64,000 nt of DNA from Limosilactobacillus sp. (GTDB lineage Bacteria; Bacillota; Bacilli; Lactobacillales; Lactobacillaceae), in the NCBI RefSeq assembly GCF_022482365.1, contig NZ_JAKVPE010000001.1, positions 992,001-1,056,000 of the forward strand. The letters run 5' to 3'. Shown piece by piece: positions 20,381 through 29,775 of the stretch; within the stretch, counting starts at the first letter, position 1; each line of letters opens with the position of its first letter. Position numbers and translations under genes: made by a program. A model generated the notes under the pieces. That model was given only the letters and a program-made list of their open reading frames with translations, was not told the DNA's origin and did no database searches.

Positions 20381-22868
20381 AATCACTAAGTTTTACCAGG
20401 ACCGGCTTGGTTCCCGCCGGTTTCTTAACTTTCATTGTCAGCTTACCATGGTTGGCGCCAATTGTCACCTCGTCGCCAGCCTTGATCTGGCCCGCCAGAA
20501 GCGCCGTGCTGAGGCCATCCTCAACGTGATCCTGCAGTGCACGCCGCAGCGGCCGGGCCCCGTATGCCGGGTTGTAGCCCAACTTGGCAATCTCATCAAT
20601 TGCCGCCGGGGTGATCTTCAGGTCGATCCCCTGACTGGCAATCCGTTTGCGAAGCTCATCCGCCATCAGCTTGACGATCTGGTGCAGCTCCTTCTTGTTG
20701 AGGGAGTGGAAGATGATCGTCTCATCGATCCGGTTCAAAAATTCTGGCCGGAAATGAAGTTTCAGCTGCTGCTTAATGGCCGCTGCCATCGCGTTGTAAT
20801 CCTGGCTGAGGTCCTTAGCACCGAAGCCGACCTCCTTTTCGTCCTGAAGTTGGGTTGCTCCCAGGTTGGAGGTCATGATGATGATGGTGTTCCGGAAATC
20901 GATCTTCCGCCCCTTGGCATCGGTCAGGTAGCCATCGTCCAAGACCTGCAGCAGAAGGTTGAAAACGTCCGGGTGGGCCTTTTCGGCTTCATCCAGCAAA
21001 ACGACGGAGTACGGGTGCTGACGAACTTTTTCGGTCAATTGACCCCCTTCGTCGTAGCCAACGTAGCCTGGCGCCGCCCCGATCAGCCGACTGGTACTGT
21101 ACTTCTCCATGTATTCCGACATGTCGATCCGGATCATGTTGTCTTCCGAACCAAACATCGCCTCGGCCAAGGCCTTGGCAAGCTCGGTCTTCCCAACCCC
21201 GGTTGGGCCCAGGAACATGAAGGAGCCAATCGGCCGGTTCGGATTCTTAAGCCCGCTCCGGGCCCGCCGAATGGCCTTGGCCACTGCACTGACGGCCTCG
21301 TCCTGGCCGATGACCCGCTGGTGCAAGACCCGTTCCAGGTTGACCAGCCGTTCACTCTCGCTCTTCTTCAGCTGGGTCAACGGCACCCCGGTCCACTCGG
21401 AGACAACCTTGGCCACGTCCTCACCGGTGACCTTGAGCCGATAGCCATTCTGCTCCGCTTTGGCCGACCGCTTGGCCTGCCGGTTCAGCTCGGCCCGCAA
21501 GGTTAATTCGTCCTGGCGCAATTGGGCAGCCTGGTCGAAGTCCTGATTTTCAATAGCGGCTTCCTTCTTAGAACGGAGCTGGTCGAGCTTGTCTTCTAAG
21601 GATGGCTTGCGTTCGTCCCGCTCTTCAGCGTCGATCCGCACCATCGCCGCCGCTTCATCCATCAGGTCAATCGCCTTGTCAGGAAGGAAGCGATCCGAAA
21701 TGTAGCGATCCGAAAGCTTGACGGCCTGTTCCAGGGCCTCGTCGGTGATCTGGGCGTGGTGGTGTTCCTCATACTTCGGCCGCAAGCCCTTCAAAATCTT
21801 CAGGGTCGCATCGGGGGTTGGCTCGTCGACCTGAACCGTCGCGAACCGCCGCTCCAGGGCCGCATCGGACTCGATGTACTTCTGGTACTCGTCCAAAGTC
21901 GTGGCCCCGATGGTCTGCAACTCACCCCGGGCCAGGGCCGGCTTGAGGATGTTGGAGGCATCGATGGCCCCCTCGGCACCCCCGGCCCCGATCAGGGTGT
22001 GGAGTTCGTCAATAAAGAGGATCACGTGGCCGTCATTTTGGATTTCCTCAATGACCTTCTTCAGCCGGTTTTCAAACTCGCCCCGGTACTTGGTGCCCGC
22101 GACCAGCGAGCCCATGTCCAGGACCATCAGTCGCTTGTTAGCCAGTTCTTCCGGAACCGTCCCGGCCACCATCCGCTGGGCCAGGCCCTCGGCAATGGCG
22201 GTCTTACCGACACCCGGCTCACCGATCAGGACTGGGTTGTTCTTGGTCCGCCGACTGAGGATTTGGATGACCCGCTTGATTTCCTTGTTCCGGCCAACCA
22301 CCGGATCAAGCTTGTGACTGCGAGCCAGCCGGGTCATGTCCCGGGCCAGCTTGTCGAGGGTCGGTGTCCCCGCGGCAGCCGCGTTGTTGCCCTGCTGGTT
22401 TGGCTGCGGGCGAACCTGGTTTTCGGCGATTCCCAACCGCCGCAGGGTCACCTTGCGAACCTGGCGTGGCAGGACGTCCAGGCTATACAGGATCCGCGAC
22501 GACAGTACGCCGTCGTCGGCAATCAGTGCCAGCAAAAGGTGCTCGGTGCCGATCTTCAAGGTGTGCATCTGCTGGGCTTCCTGACCAGCCAGGGCCAGCA
22601 CCTGCTTAGCCTTTGGCGAGTACGGCAGGTAGTCTGCCGGGCCGAGATCGTCCATTGTTCCGTAGCCGATTAGTCGTTCAATTTCTTCACGAATGTCGTC
22701 ACTGGTGATTGAGAACTGTTCAAAGATCTTGTTGGCAATCCCATCCTTGTCCATGGAAAGGGCCAGCAGGAGGTGTTCAGTGCCGACAGCTTGGTGTTTA
22801 AAGTATTTTGCCTGTTCATGCGCAATTTCTAAGACATGTTTGGCGCTTGGTGTAAACATGTTATCCAT
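20379..22868 (-). CDS. clpC: ATP-dependent Clp protease ATP-binding subunit ClpC
   Basis: 829 residues from the ATG at 22868 ([20 protein letters not shown]), with AGAGGATG upstream; in-frame TTGs just before it are less likely. Two Clp-N repeats, AAA+ module 1 (GEPGVGKT near 220), a UVR-like middle region ([20 protein letters not shown]), AAA+ module 2 (GPTGVGKT near 555) and a C-terminal D2-small domain. Unfoldase for ClpP in stress proteolysis. Transcribed with ctsR, its repressor, 13 bp upstream. Confidence 0.96.
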   Translation of the reverse strand: MDNMFTPSAKHVLEIAHEQAKYFKHQAVGTEHLLLALSMDKDGIANKIFEQFSITSDDIREEIERLIGYGTMDDLGPADYLPYSPKAKQVLALAGQEAQQMHTLKIGTEHLLLALIADDGVLSSRILYSLDVLPRQVRKVTLRRLGIAENQVRPQPNQQGNNAAAAGTPTLDKLARDMTRLARSHKLDPVVGRNKEIKRVIQILSRRTKNNPVLIGEPGVGKTAIAEGLAQRMVAGTVPEELANKRLMVLDMGSLVAGTKYRGEFENRLKKVIEEIQNDGHVILFIDELHTLIGAGGAEGAIDASNILKPALARGELQTIGATTLDEYQKYIESDAALERRFATVQVDEPTPDATLKILKGLRPKYEEHHHAQITDEALEQAVKLSDRYISDRFLPDKAIDLMDEAAAMVRIDAEERDERKPSLEDKLDQLRSKKEAAIENQDFDQAAQLRQDELTLRAELNRQAKRSAKAEQNGYRLKVTGEDVAKVVSEWTGVPLTQLKKSESERLVNLERVLHQRVIGQDEAVSAVAKAIRRARSGLKNPNRPIGSFMFLGPTGVGKTELAKALAEAMFGSEDNMIRIDMSEYMEKYSTSRLIGAAPGYVGYDEGGQLTEKVRQHPYSVVLLDEAEKAHPDVFNLLLQVLDDGYLTDAKGRKIDFRNTIIIMTSNLGATQLQDEKEVGFGAKDLSQDYNAMAAAIKQQLKLHFRPEFLNRIDETIIFHSLNKKELHQIVKLMADELRKRIASQGIDLKITPAAIDEIAKLGYNPAYGARPLRRALQDHVEDGLSTALLAGQIKAGDEVTIGANHGKLTMKVKKPAGTKPVLVKLSD

Positions 22869-22881
22869 CAACAATCATCCT

Positions 22882-23349
22882 CTAACTTTCATACCGTAGC
22901 CGATTGAGAAACGAAACTAAGATTCGGGCGCGAAGTTTGTTCTCCAAGTTGGCGTCGTCCACCGCCAGGGTTTGCTTGGACAAGGCCACCAGCATCAGGT
23001 CCCCCTCACGTTGCGAAATCAGGTCTTCATTATATAGGGTCTGCACGATCGCAAAGGCATCGCGTTCGCGAATCGAGTCCCCAATTGCCTGGACTAGTGA
23101 GTCTAACACATCGACGTCGCCAAGTAAATTAACTCGTTCGATGCGGATATAGCCGCCCCCACCACGCTTGCTCTGGACCAGGTAGCCATTTTGAATGGTG
23201 AACCGGGTCTTAATCACGTAGTTAATCTGCGATGGAACGACATTGAAATGGTCAGCAATCTCTGCGCGACGAATCTCAATCTGAGTATCATCCCCAAAAA
23301 TTCCCTTGAGGTAGTCTTCAATAATATCCGAAATACTTCGATTTTCCAC
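22882..23349 (-). CDS. ctsR: Heat-shock repressor CtsR
   Basis: 155 residues from the GTG at 23349 (MENRSISDIIEDYLKGIFGD), preceded by GGAAGGTG. This matches the family start (xISDIIExYLK) and length better than an upstream TTG at 23385. Winged-helix N-terminal part (EIRRAEIADHFNVVPSQINYVIKTRF) and the glycine-rich wing SKRGGGGYIRI, which contacts the DNA. CtsR represses clp genes until heat inactivates it. First gene of the ctsR-clpC operon; mcsA/mcsB are absent. Confidence 0.95.
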   Translation of the reverse strand: MENRSISDIIEDYLKGIFGDDTQIEIRRAEIADHFNVVPSQINYVIKTRFTIQNGYLVQSKRGGGGYIRIERVNLLGDVDVLDSLVQAIGDSIRERDAFAIVQTLYNEDLISQREGDLMLVALSKQTLAVDDANLENKLRARILVSFLNRLRYES

Positions 23350-23366
23350 CTTATCACCTTCCATCG

Positions 23367-23383
23367 TTTGACTAATTCTGACC
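23367..23383 (-). promoter_or_regulatory. CtsR operator
   Basis: GGTCAGA-ATT-AGTCAAA, reading leftward: a near-perfect tandem heptad matching the CtsR box (RGTCAAANANRGTCAAA). It overlaps the predicted transcription start just downstream of an extended -10 TGGTAAAAT (hexamer 23386-23391), so repressor binding would block ctsR-clpC transcription (autoregulation). Confidence 0.85.
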
Positions 23384-23385
23384 AA

Positions 23386-23394
23386 ATTTTACCA
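23386..23394 (-). promoter_or_regulatory. ctsR extended -10
   Basis: TGGTAAAAT reading leftward. No good -35 is visible 17 bp upstream, as is common for extended -10 promoters. Confidence 0.5.
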
Positions 23395-23524
23395 TATTTT
23401 AGTCCAAAACACTGCCGAAAAGTCTTGCCGCTCGAGGAAAGATTGAAGCAAATCAGCTCTTTGAAGCCTGTTATTCCCAGCCGAGTTTATGAATTATTTT
23501 TTATAATAATTCAGCGACGGTTTG

Positions 23525-23538
23525 ATTTTATTCATCGA
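23525..23538. repeat. 14-bp direct repeat, left copy
   Basis: ATTTTATTCATCGA, identical to 24818-24831. The two copies bracket the IS30 element symmetrically and may be its target duplication. Confidence 0.8.
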
Positions 23539-24817
23539 CCTAAATTTCAAGAATAAGTTAGCCACTGGACTCAAATAAATAATACTGACCAATTGATTAT
23601 TGGTTGATGGAGCTGTGATATCTCTTGGTAGAAGGCCTTACGATAGATATCCATTGACGAATGTCCATTAAACATAGCTCGTGGATAGTGATTCATCCAA
23701 TCATTAGTCGCTATGATCTGAGCACTACTATAGTTATTTATAGCTTCACCTTTGGTAATCTCCTTGCGGAGAAACCGGTTATTGATCTCATTGGATCCAC
23801 GTTCCCAAGGGGAATACGGATCAGCATAGAAAACATGATCGTGAACTTGTGTTAACTCACTAAATTCTGAACCGTTGTCAGAGGTTATTGTCTTAAAAAT
23901 GCGATAGTAAGCATCTGTGCCCATTTTCTGGCGCAAATTTATAAAGAACTGATTTACTGCATGCGCAGTTTTACCAGCAATTTTACTCGTGATATTAACT
24001 CGTGAAAGGCGATCAGTCATTACTAGTACAACACTGTCATTACCGTTTTTCTGTCCCTGAACTGTATCCAGTTCCCAATGGCCAATTTCGGACCGTTGGT
24101 CCGCAGTTTGAGGTCGTTGAGCAATATTAGGCCCTAAGCACCTTTTAGCTTGCGGATGAGTTTGATGATGCTTACGTTTAGGTTTTTCAAAGAGGTCTAA
24201 ATTGGACGTACGAAGCACACCCTCATTAATCCATTGATATAAAGTTACAACCGACTTTGGGATCAGGGTGCCATCATTCATTAAATCTCGAGCCTTATAA
24301 ATAACCGCTTGTGGGGAGTAATGGTGGTCGTCAAACTCACCAAGCATTAGCTGATCAGCTAATCGTAAAAATTGCTTTGAAGAATAATATAAGCGACGAC
24401 GACCAGAATGGCGGTGATGTTCAAGATATGTGGCCTGACCAGCTTCATAACTATAGATGTAGTAAGAATATTCGTAAATCTTACCATTAGATTTTTGACG
24501 ACGAAGTTGGCGGACCGTACCACGGTTGAGCTCGTTATTAATTGTTTGATGATTAACTCCTAATTGGCGACCAATTGCGCGATTGGAAAGTCCTTGCGAC
24601 TTTAAAGTCGCAATCATCACACGTTCTTCTTTAGTAAGATGAGCATTCTTTTTATGAGTAGTCAATAAAATAGTAGACATGGTATCATTTAAGTGCGTCA
24701 TTTGACGGACATCCTTTCATATAGGTTTGGTTCACTTAATATGATACCTGATGTCACGCCGAATGGCGTTTTTTATTTACCACCAACTGGGTGGCTAACT
24801 TCATTCTATAATCTACC
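23539..24817 (-). mobile_element. IS30-family insertion sequence
   Basis: One transposase gene flanked by inverted ends. Matching ends AAGTTAGCCAC begin at 23555 on the left and finish at 24801 on the right, giving a core of 1247 bp. A 14-bp direct repeat (ATTTTATTCATCGA) lies at 23525-23538 and again at 24818-24831, exactly 16 bp outside both core ends. So either the element is 23539-24817 with a 14-bp target duplication, or the target carried the repeat. GC is lower than in flanking genes, consistent with transfer. Confidence 0.8.
23571..24701 (-). CDS. IS30-family transposase
   Basis: 376 residues, apparently intact. N-terminal helix-turn-helix region (MIATLKSQGLSNRAIGRQLG, then VNHQTINNEL) for end binding. 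Catalytic DDE core: GHWELDTVQG (D), TITSDNGSEF (D), ERGSNEINNRFLRKEITKG (E). Start ATG with AAAGGATG. The element sits between ctsR and a dehydrogenase gene without interrupting either; outward effects on those genes cannot be judged. Confidence 0.92.
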   Translation of the reverse strand: MTHLNDTMSTILLTTHKKNAHLTKEERVMIATLKSQGLSNRAIGRQLGVNHQTINNELNRGTVRQLRRQKSNGKIYEYSYYIYSYEAGQATYLEHHRHSGRRRLYYSSKQFLRLADQLMLGEFDDHHYSPQAVIYKARDLMNDGTLIPKSVVTLYQWINEGVLRTSNLDLFEKPKRKHHQTHPQAKRCLGPNIAQRPQTADQRSEIGHWELDTVQGQKNGNDSVVLVMTDRLSRVNITSKIAGKTAHAVNQFFINLRQKMGTDAYYRIFKTITSDNGSEFSELTQVHDHVFYADPYSPWERGSNEINNRFLRKEITKGEAINNYSSAQIIATNDWMNHYPRAMFNGHSSMDIYRKAFYQEISQLHQPIINWSVLFI

Positions 24818-24831
24818 ATTTTATTCATCGA
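24818..24831. repeat. 14-bp direct repeat, right copy
   Basis: Second copy of the repeat at 23525-23538, in the same orientation. Confidence 0.8.
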
Positions 24832-24875
24832 AACTGTAAAAATACGAAAAGTTCTGAACTTTGCCGCAAAAGCCC

Positions 24876-24905
24876 TTGAACGACCGCTCGCCTATCCTTT
24901 ATAAT
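24876..24905 (+). promoter_or_regulatory. Promoter of the SDR gene
   Basis: -35 TTGAAC (24876-24881), 18 bp, -10 TATAAT (24900-24905). A second candidate -35 TTGACA lies at 24912. The promoter is outside the IS30 element. Confidence 0.55.
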
Positions 24906-24970
24906 TTTTCTTGACAAAGGCCGTTTCGGCTGGATAAACAACGCTAATCAATTAAAGGAGACTTTCGATT

Positions 24971-25741
24971 ATGACAGATCGTTTAAAAGATAAAGTTGCG
25001 ATTATCACCGGTGCCGCAAGTGGTCAGGGTGCCGCCGAAGCCCGCCTCTTCTTGCAAGAAGGAGCCTACGTGGTTGCGACCGACGTCCAGTTCGACCTCT
25101 TAAAGAAGCAGGCCAACAAGTTTGCGGAAAAGTTTGGTGACCGCATTCTGCCAATCATCCAGGATGTCACGAAGGAAGACGACTGGCAAAAGGTTGTCGA
25201 CCAGACGATGGCCAAGTTCGGCAAGATCGATATTCTGGTCAACAACGCCGGCATCGGGAACACCGATACGACCAGCGGCCTGGAGGACTCAACCGTCGAC
25301 GACTGGCACCACTTCATGGACATCAACGCCATGTCCCACTTTTTGGGGATGAAGTACGTGGTTCCTTACATGAAGCAAAACGGCAAGGGTGCCATCGTCA
25401 ACGTTTCTTCCCTGGCCAGCGTTCAGGGAATCGCCGGTGCCTCCCCGTACACCGCCTCAAAGGGTGCTTCCCGGGCCCTGACCAAGGGTGCGGCGCGGGA
25501 CCTCGGCCAGTTCAACATCCGGGTCAACGCTGTCCTGCCTGGCTGGATCGTCACCCCAATGATGCAGCAGTTTACCCTTAGCAAGAAGCTGCTGGACGAG
25601 CTGATTGCCGGTATTCCAATGGGGTATTTAGGTAACCCCGAAGACGTGGGTTACGCGGTGCTCTTCCTGGCTTCCGACGAGGCCCGCTTCGTCAACGGAA
25701 CGGAAATCGTCGTTGACGGTGGCCAGTCCGTGCGGGGCTAA
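24971..25741 (+). CDS. Short-chain dehydrogenase/reductase
   Basis: 256 residues, classical SDR length. Rossmann motif TGAASGQG (residues 14-21), LVNNAGIG near 90, catalytic Ser and YxxxK (VSSLASV...SPYTASK) near 145-165, and the C-terminal VDGG. An NAD(P)H-dependent alcohol/ketone oxidoreductase of unknown substrate. Aspartate at the end of beta-2 (VVATDVQ) favours NAD(H). It has its own promoter and terminator, and faces an alcohol dehydrogenase gene convergently. Confidence 0.85.
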   Translation: MTDRLKDKVAIITGAASGQGAAEARLFLQEGAYVVATDVQFDLLKKQANKFAEKFGDRILPIIQDVTKEDDWQKVVDQTMAKFGKIDILVNNAGIGNTDTTSGLEDSTVDDWHHFMDINAMSHFLGMKYVVPYMKQNGKGAIVNVSSLASVQGIAGASPYTASKGASRALTKGAARDLGQFNIRVNAVLPGWIVTPMMQQFTLSKKLLDELIAGIPMGYLGNPEDVGYAVLFLASDEARFVNGTEIVVDGGQSVRG

Positions 25742-25763
25742 TTGCAATTTATAAAGAGAAACG

Positions 25764-25808
25764 AATGGACGAATTGCGTGGCTAACCACGTGATTCGTCC
25801 ATTTTTTT
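25764..25808 (+). terminator. SDR gene terminator
   Basis: AATGGACGAAT / ATTCGTCCATT with an inner CGTGG/CCACG stem, then seven T. Strong. Confidence 0.9.
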
Positions 25809-25814
25809 GAGTAT

Positions 25815-25847
25815 AAAAAAGCAGCGACCAGACGATCGCTGCTTTTA
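25815..25847 (-). terminator. adhP terminator
   Basis: AAAAGCAGCGATC / GACCAGACGATCGCTGC-type hairpin: AGCAGCGA pairs with TCGCTGCT, T-rich on both sides. It ends the leftward alcohol dehydrogenase transcript. Confidence 0.8.
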
Positions 25848-25858
25848 ATTATTTCAAA

Positions 25859-26881
25859 TTACTTTTCCAATGAGAAGTCAACAACGTTCCGACCAACAAC
25901 CTTGTTGTCCTTCAGTTCTTGGATCATGTCGTTGATTTCGGAGAGCTTCCGGGTGTGAACGATTGGGTGAACCTTGCCTTCAGCACCGAATTGGAAGCAT
26001 TCTGCCAGGTCCTGACGAGTACCAACCAGGGAACCAGCAACGATGATGCCGTCCAGAACAGTCTTGGCAATGTTCAGCTTCATGTCACCCTGTGGCAGAG
26101 CAACGGCAACTAACTTGCCATCTGGACGCAGGGAGTTAACGGCTTGGTCAAAGGCAGCGGTCGTAACGGCAGTAACAACTGCGGCGTGAACCCCGCCAAC
26201 CTTTTCTTGGATCTGTTCGTCAACGTTGTTATCGTGACGGTTGATGCATACTTCAGCACCGTTTTCCTTAGCGGCCTTCAGCTTGTCTTCGTTACCATCA
26301 ACGGCAACAACGTGAGCACCGAAGACGTTGTGAGCAAATTGGATCCCGAGGTTACCCAGACCACCGGCACCAACGATGGATACCCATTGACCAGGCTTGA
26401 TGTCAGCAACCTTCAGAGCCTTGTACATGGTAACACCGGCACAGGTCAGTGAAGTAGCTTCAACTGGGTCCAGACCTTCTGGAACCTTAACGGCGTAGTC
26501 AGCTGGAACGATGCATTGTTCAGCCATGGCACCATCGGCAGTCAGGCCGGCGTTCAGGACGTTGCGGCAAAGAGTTTCACGGCCGGTCAGGCAGTATTCA
26601 CAGTGGCCACAGCCCTTGAAGAACCAAGCGATTGATACCCGGTCGCCAACCTTTAAGCTGGTAACGCCAGGGGCAACCTTGGATACACGGCCGACACCTT
26701 CGTGACCGATGATCCGGCCAGGGTACTTGCCGAATTCACCGGCAGCACAGTGCAGGTCGGTGTGGCAAAGACCACAGTATTCCATGTCAACTAAAGCTTC
26801 ACCTGGCTTGAGGTCACGAAGCTTAACATCCTTAACAGTAACATATCCATCTACTGGATCGTTCATACAAGCAGCTTTCAT
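25859..26881 (-). CDS. adhP: Zinc-dependent alcohol dehydrogenase
   Basis: 340 residues, MDR family. Catalytic zinc ligands in CGLCHTDLH and GHEGVG (residues ~37-65), structural zinc site [16 protein letters not shown] (~90-105), and NAD-binding GAGGLG (~172). It closely fits AdhP-type ethanol-preferring enzymes that interconvert ethanol and acetaldehyde, useful for NADH reoxidation in heterofermentation. Candidate promoter TTTAAA/17/TACTAT about 60-90 bp upstream, with a cre-like GTGAAATCGCCAACA at 26961-26975. Start ATG after AAAAGGAGA. Confidence 0.93.
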   Translation of the reverse strand: MKAACMNDPVDGYVTVKDVKLRDLKPGEALVDMEYCGLCHTDLHCAAGEFGKYPGRIIGHEGVGRVSKVAPGVTSLKVGDRVSIAWFFKGCGHCEYCLTGRETLCRNVLNAGLTADGAMAEQCIVPADYAVKVPEGLDPVEATSLTCAGVTMYKALKVADIKPGQWVSIVGAGGLGNLGIQFAHNVFGAHVVAVDGNEDKLKAAKENGAEVCINRHDNNVDEQIQEKVGGVHAAVVTAVTTAAFDQAVNSLRPDGKLVAVALPQGDMKLNIAKTVLDGIIVAGSLVGTRQDLAECFQFGAEGKVHPIVHTRKLSEINDMIQELKDNKVVGRNVVDFSLEK

Positions 26882-27128
26882 AAGGTAAACTCTCCTTTTC
26901 TCATCAACATGTTATACATTTCACATTTCTTATAGTAGCAGATACCAAACGGAATTTAAAGTGAAATCGCCAACAATTTTATCTCGAAAGCCATACCAAT
27001 CACCGCTATTTCGAGGAAGTCCCTTTCACAAGCCATCTTACTTCTTCAAACCAATCATCAATTTTTATTTAATTTCTGCCCGCCAAGCCCTAAAGCCCAA
27101 TCAGTTTTGCGCAAATCCTCACAATTGC

Positions 27129-27145
27129 TTACTAAAGTTTAGTAA
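27129..27145. repeat. 17-bp palindrome
   Basis: TTACTAAA-G-TTTAGTAA, perfect except the centre base, just beyond the stop of the protease gene at 27151. Not followed by a T-tract, so more like an operator than a terminator. The rest of the ~270 bp gap to adhP shows only the adhP promoter region. Confidence 0.5.
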
Positions 27146-27150
27146 ACCTT

Positions 27151-27825
27151 TTAGTCGTGATAGAGCATCCGGACGCTTTTGACATCGTTCTTGGTGATCC
27201 CGGTCTGGATGTTTCGTGGGATCATGACGCTGTGGGCATAGGATGGCGCGTGGGCCAGCCCGATGGCGTGACCAAGTTCGTGCTGGGCAACCTCGCTGCG
27301 AAAGTGCCGACTAGTGTAATCCAGCTGCGTGGCGTCCAGCGTTGACGTGGCCCGGATCAGGGTATGCGTATCCGGGTCGAACTCGGTCTTGGTCGAGCCC
27401 AGCTGAGATGTGACGTAGCCAACCGTGGCCGACTGCGAATTATCGGACAGGTCCCCGCTTTGGGCGATGACCTCCGCCTTGTTGGCATTCTTGATCCAGC
27501 GAAAGTGAATGGCCTTCGTCTTATTCCAACGCTTGACGGCATCCCGGAAGGCCTGTTGAATGTGCGGATCGTCCGTCTGCATGCAGATGGTCACCTTCTT
27601 GCTTGGCCAACGAATGCCCTCCAGGGGAACCGGGGTATTCTGCGGAATCGCGTAGTGGTGCCGGCGCTGGGACGGTTTGGTGCTAAAGGTCAGGCTTGGT
27701 TGGCTGGCATCACTTGCGCTCGAATCGCTAAAGGGCGTTGTCGGCAGCTGGTCGGCCTGGACTGGCAGGGCAAACGTCAGCCCCAAAAGCGTGATCAAAT
27801 AAAATAGAATTAATCGCCGCCGCAC
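27151..27825 (-). CDS. Secreted matrixin-like zinc metalloprotease
   Basis: 224 residues. Signal peptide (RRRLILFYLITLLGLTFALP, cleavage near VQA-D25). The metzincin zinc site is HELGHAIGLAH (H182, E183, H186, H192), followed by the Met-turn SVM (M201). The N-terminal half (KKVTICMQTDDPHIQQAFRD, then AVKRWNK) fits the matrixin beta-sheet start. Likely exported and active on extracellular peptides; substrates unknown. GTG start with GGAGGGGGA. Single gene with no recognised partner. Confidence 0.85.
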   Translation of the reverse strand: MRRRLILFYLITLLGLTFALPVQADQLPTTPFSDSSASDASQPSLTFSTKPSQRRHHYAIPQNTPVPLEGIRWPSKKVTICMQTDDPHIQQAFRDAVKRWNKTKAIHFRWIKNANKAEVIAQSGDLSDNSQSATVGYVTSQLGSTKTEFDPDTHTLIRATSTLDATQLDYTSRHFRSEVAQHELGHAIGLAHAPSYAHSVMIPRNIQTGITKNDVKSVRMLYHD

Positions 27826-27914
27826 TGGCTCCCCCTCCTTTCGTCTTCGTCCATGTTAATCGATTGGCTGCTTCGAGGCAATTAAGAAGCCTTGCTAAAA
27901 GCCGGACGAAAAAC

Positions 27915-27959
27915 AAAGATTCCCCGCTCGGTTTCAGCACCAGGCGAGGAATCTTTTTT
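27915..27959. terminator. Bidirectional terminator, probably the original serA terminator
   Basis: GATTCCCCGC.../...GCGAGGAATC hairpin. On the minus strand the stem is followed by TTTGTTTTT, on the plus strand by TTTTTT. There is no plus-strand gene upstream to use it; leftward, the nearest transcript is serC-serA, now separated by the IS200/IS605 element. Confidence 0.75.
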
Positions 27960-28062
27960 GAAAGTGGGCAAGGAAACACGTTCTTTTAAAGACGTGATGA
28001 ATTGCCCTTCTTTTGTACCCAGCGGGCACATGGATAGCGTACAATATGATATAATTATTGAT

Positions 28063-28500
28063 ATGAAGGATATAAATAGGCTTACATATGGTAGAACATC
28101 GGTCTACAATCTTAATTACCATCTCATTTGGGGAACTAAGTATCGCAACAAAGTGCTGAAAGGACACGTTGAAATAGTCTTGAAGCGAACCTTGTATGAA
28201 ATTGCTTCAAAATATGGCTTTACAATTGCCCACATGGAGATTGGTAAAGACGATCACATTCACTTATTAGTGAGTGCGCCACCTAAATTATCGGTGACGA
28301 ATATCGTACGCTGGTTAAAAGGGATTTCCGCTTGGCAATTATTTAGAGAGTGCCCTGAGCTGCGAACTAGTTACTGGAAGAAGCAGGGACGCCACCTGTG
28401 GTCACCGAGTTACTATGTTGAAAGCATTGGTGCGGTCAATGAGCAGGCCGTGGCCAAATATATTGACGACCAACGCCGTAAAGAGGTGAACTTAGAATGA
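28063..28500 (+). CDS. tnpA: IS200/IS605 Y1 transposase TnpA
   Basis: 145 residues from the ATG at 28063 ([20 protein letters not shown]), the usual family length; an open frame extends upstream but has no homologous look. HUH motif HIH at 65-67 and nucleophile Tyr133 (VAKYIDDQ). It cuts and rejoins single-stranded element ends at subterminal hairpins. The start lacks a good ribosome site. The stop overlaps the tnpB start by four bases (ATGA), implying coupled translation. Confidence 0.9.
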   Translation: MKDINRLTYGRTSVYNLNYHLIWGTKYRNKVLKGHVEIVLKRTLYEIASKYGFTIAHMEIGKDDHIHLLVSAPPKLSVTNIVRWLKGISAWQLFRECPELRTSYWKKQGRHLWSPSYYVESIGAVNEQAVAKYIDDQRRKEVNLE

Positions 28501-29657
28501 GTAAGGTAATTAAAGGAGTCAAGCTATGCTTGTACCCAACTAAGGCTCAACAAGACCAGCTTTGGCAGATGTTTGGTAATGACCGGAAAGTCTGGAACCT
28601 GATGTTGGGTATGGCTAAGGAACGTTATGAGAACAACCCTAACAGTCATTTTGTTAATGAATACGGCATGAATTACCTGCTTAAACGTCTCAAAGAAGAA
28701 TATCCGTATCTCAGAGAAAGTGACGCAACTAGTTTTCTAGTGGTTAATCATAATCTCGCTCAAGCATTCAAAATGCTCTTCAAGCATCGGGGTGGTTATC
28801 CACGTTTCAAAAGCCGTCACGCTTTACGCCAATCCTATACGGGACGATCAACTTGCAAGGTGATTGCCAAACGTAGAATGCAATTGCCAAAACTAGGCAG
28901 TATCCGCACGAGCAAGACTAATCAAGTTGGCAATGCCAAAATTAAGCGGTACACCGTTAGTTATGACCCGACGGGACGTTATTACCTATCCTTACAAGTT
29001 GAAACTGAAACTTGCCAGCTGCCCAAAACTGGAAAATCCGTTGGCCTAGATGTTGGCATCGCAGATTTAGCCATCAGTTCCGATGGAGACAAATACGCTT
29101 CTTTTAACGCCAAATGGCATGAAAAGCAAGCCGTTAAGTGGCAAAGCAAATACTCTAAACGTCGTCACCAGGCAATGGTAGCCGTTCGTCAGTGGAATCA
29201 TAATCATAAAACGATTAAAGAAGATCTGGACGACTATCAAAATTGGCAACGGGCCAGAGTGACAAAGGCTCGTTACCAACAAAAGATAGCCAACAAGCGC
29301 AAGGATCACCTGCATAAGCTCACTACTAATTTAGTTAAGCAGTATGACGTGATTGTGATTGAGGATTTGAAAACCAAGAATCTCCAAAAGAATCACTGCT
29401 TAGCTAAATCTATTGCGAACGCCAGTTGGTATCAATTCCGCACCATGTTGGAGTATAAGTGTGCTTGGTATGGTAAACAGTTAATCGTGGTTAAGCCTAA
29501 CTACACCAGTCAGATTTGTAGCACTTGTGGGTATCACAGTGGTAAGAAGCCGCTAGAAATCCGGGAATGGACTTGTCCTAAGTGTGGAATACACCACGAT
29601 CGAGATATTAATGCGGCAGTTAATATCTTGCGTAGAGGATTAAAAGCCGTTGGTTAG
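28497..29657 (+). CDS. tnpB: TnpB RNA-guided nuclease
   Basis: 386 residues, the size of active TnpB proteins. RuvC residues are present: Asp185 ([11 protein letters not shown]), Glu289 ([11 protein letters not shown]) and the final DRD (368-370) in [10 protein letters not shown]. The zinc finger is intact (C341/C344, C360/C363). TnpB proteins are guided by an RNA from their own right end to cut DNA, helping the element persist. All catalytic positions look intact, so this copy may be active. Confidence 0.93.
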   Translation: MSKVIKGVKLCLYPTKAQQDQLWQMFGNDRKVWNLMLGMAKERYENNPNSHFVNEYGMNYLLKRLKEEYPYLRESDATSFLVVNHNLAQAFKMLFKHRGGYPRFKSRHALRQSYTGRSTCKVIAKRRMQLPKLGSIRTSKTNQVGNAKIKRYTVSYDPTGRYYLSLQVETETCQLPKTGKSVGLDVGIADLAISSDGDKYASFNAKWHEKQAVKWQSKYSKRRHQAMVAVRQWNHNHKTIKEDLDDYQNWQRARVTKARYQQKIANKRKDHLHKLTTNLVKQYDVIVIEDLKTKNLQKNHCLAKSIANASWYQFRTMLEYKCAWYGKQLIVVKPNYTSQICSTCGYHSGKKPLEIREWTCPKCGIHHDRDINAAVNILRRGLKAVG

Positions 29658-29775
29658 GAACTAGCCTTGGTAAAAGAGCGGAGTTCTGTAAGTTAGGTAG
29701 CTGGAATACCAGTGCAATATCCTAAATACTACTTCGCGTTCCCAGAAGCTCGGTCATTTATGGCCGAGTAGTTCA
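29560..29775 (+). ncRNA. Candidate omega RNA (TnpB guide scaffold)
   Basis: By analogy with studied IS200/IS605 elements, the tnpB 3' end and the right end are processed into the guide RNA. The 118 nt after the tnpB stop contain a terminal hairpin (CTCGG-CCGAG). The guide would begin just past 29775, that is, in the end of serA read on the plus strand. Boundaries are inferred. Confidence 0.5.

Larger units (their letters stand above)
27975..29775 (+). mobile_element. IS200/IS605-type element with tnpA and tnpB
   Basis: Complete two-gene element. The left end is near 27975-28060: a hairpin TGCCC...GGGCA is visible at 27993-28034. The right end carries the hairpin CTCGG...CCGAG (29750-29768) and stops at or just before 29775, touching the serA stop codon. 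Exact ends are not defined because these elements make no target duplication. Codon and base use are more A/T-rich than in flanking genes. Confidence 0.75.

Noticed and set aside
26950-26980. cre and Rex sites near adhP
   Set aside because: A cre-like GTGAAATCGCCAACA fits only partly, and the Rex-like half sites are weak; mentioned but not called as features.
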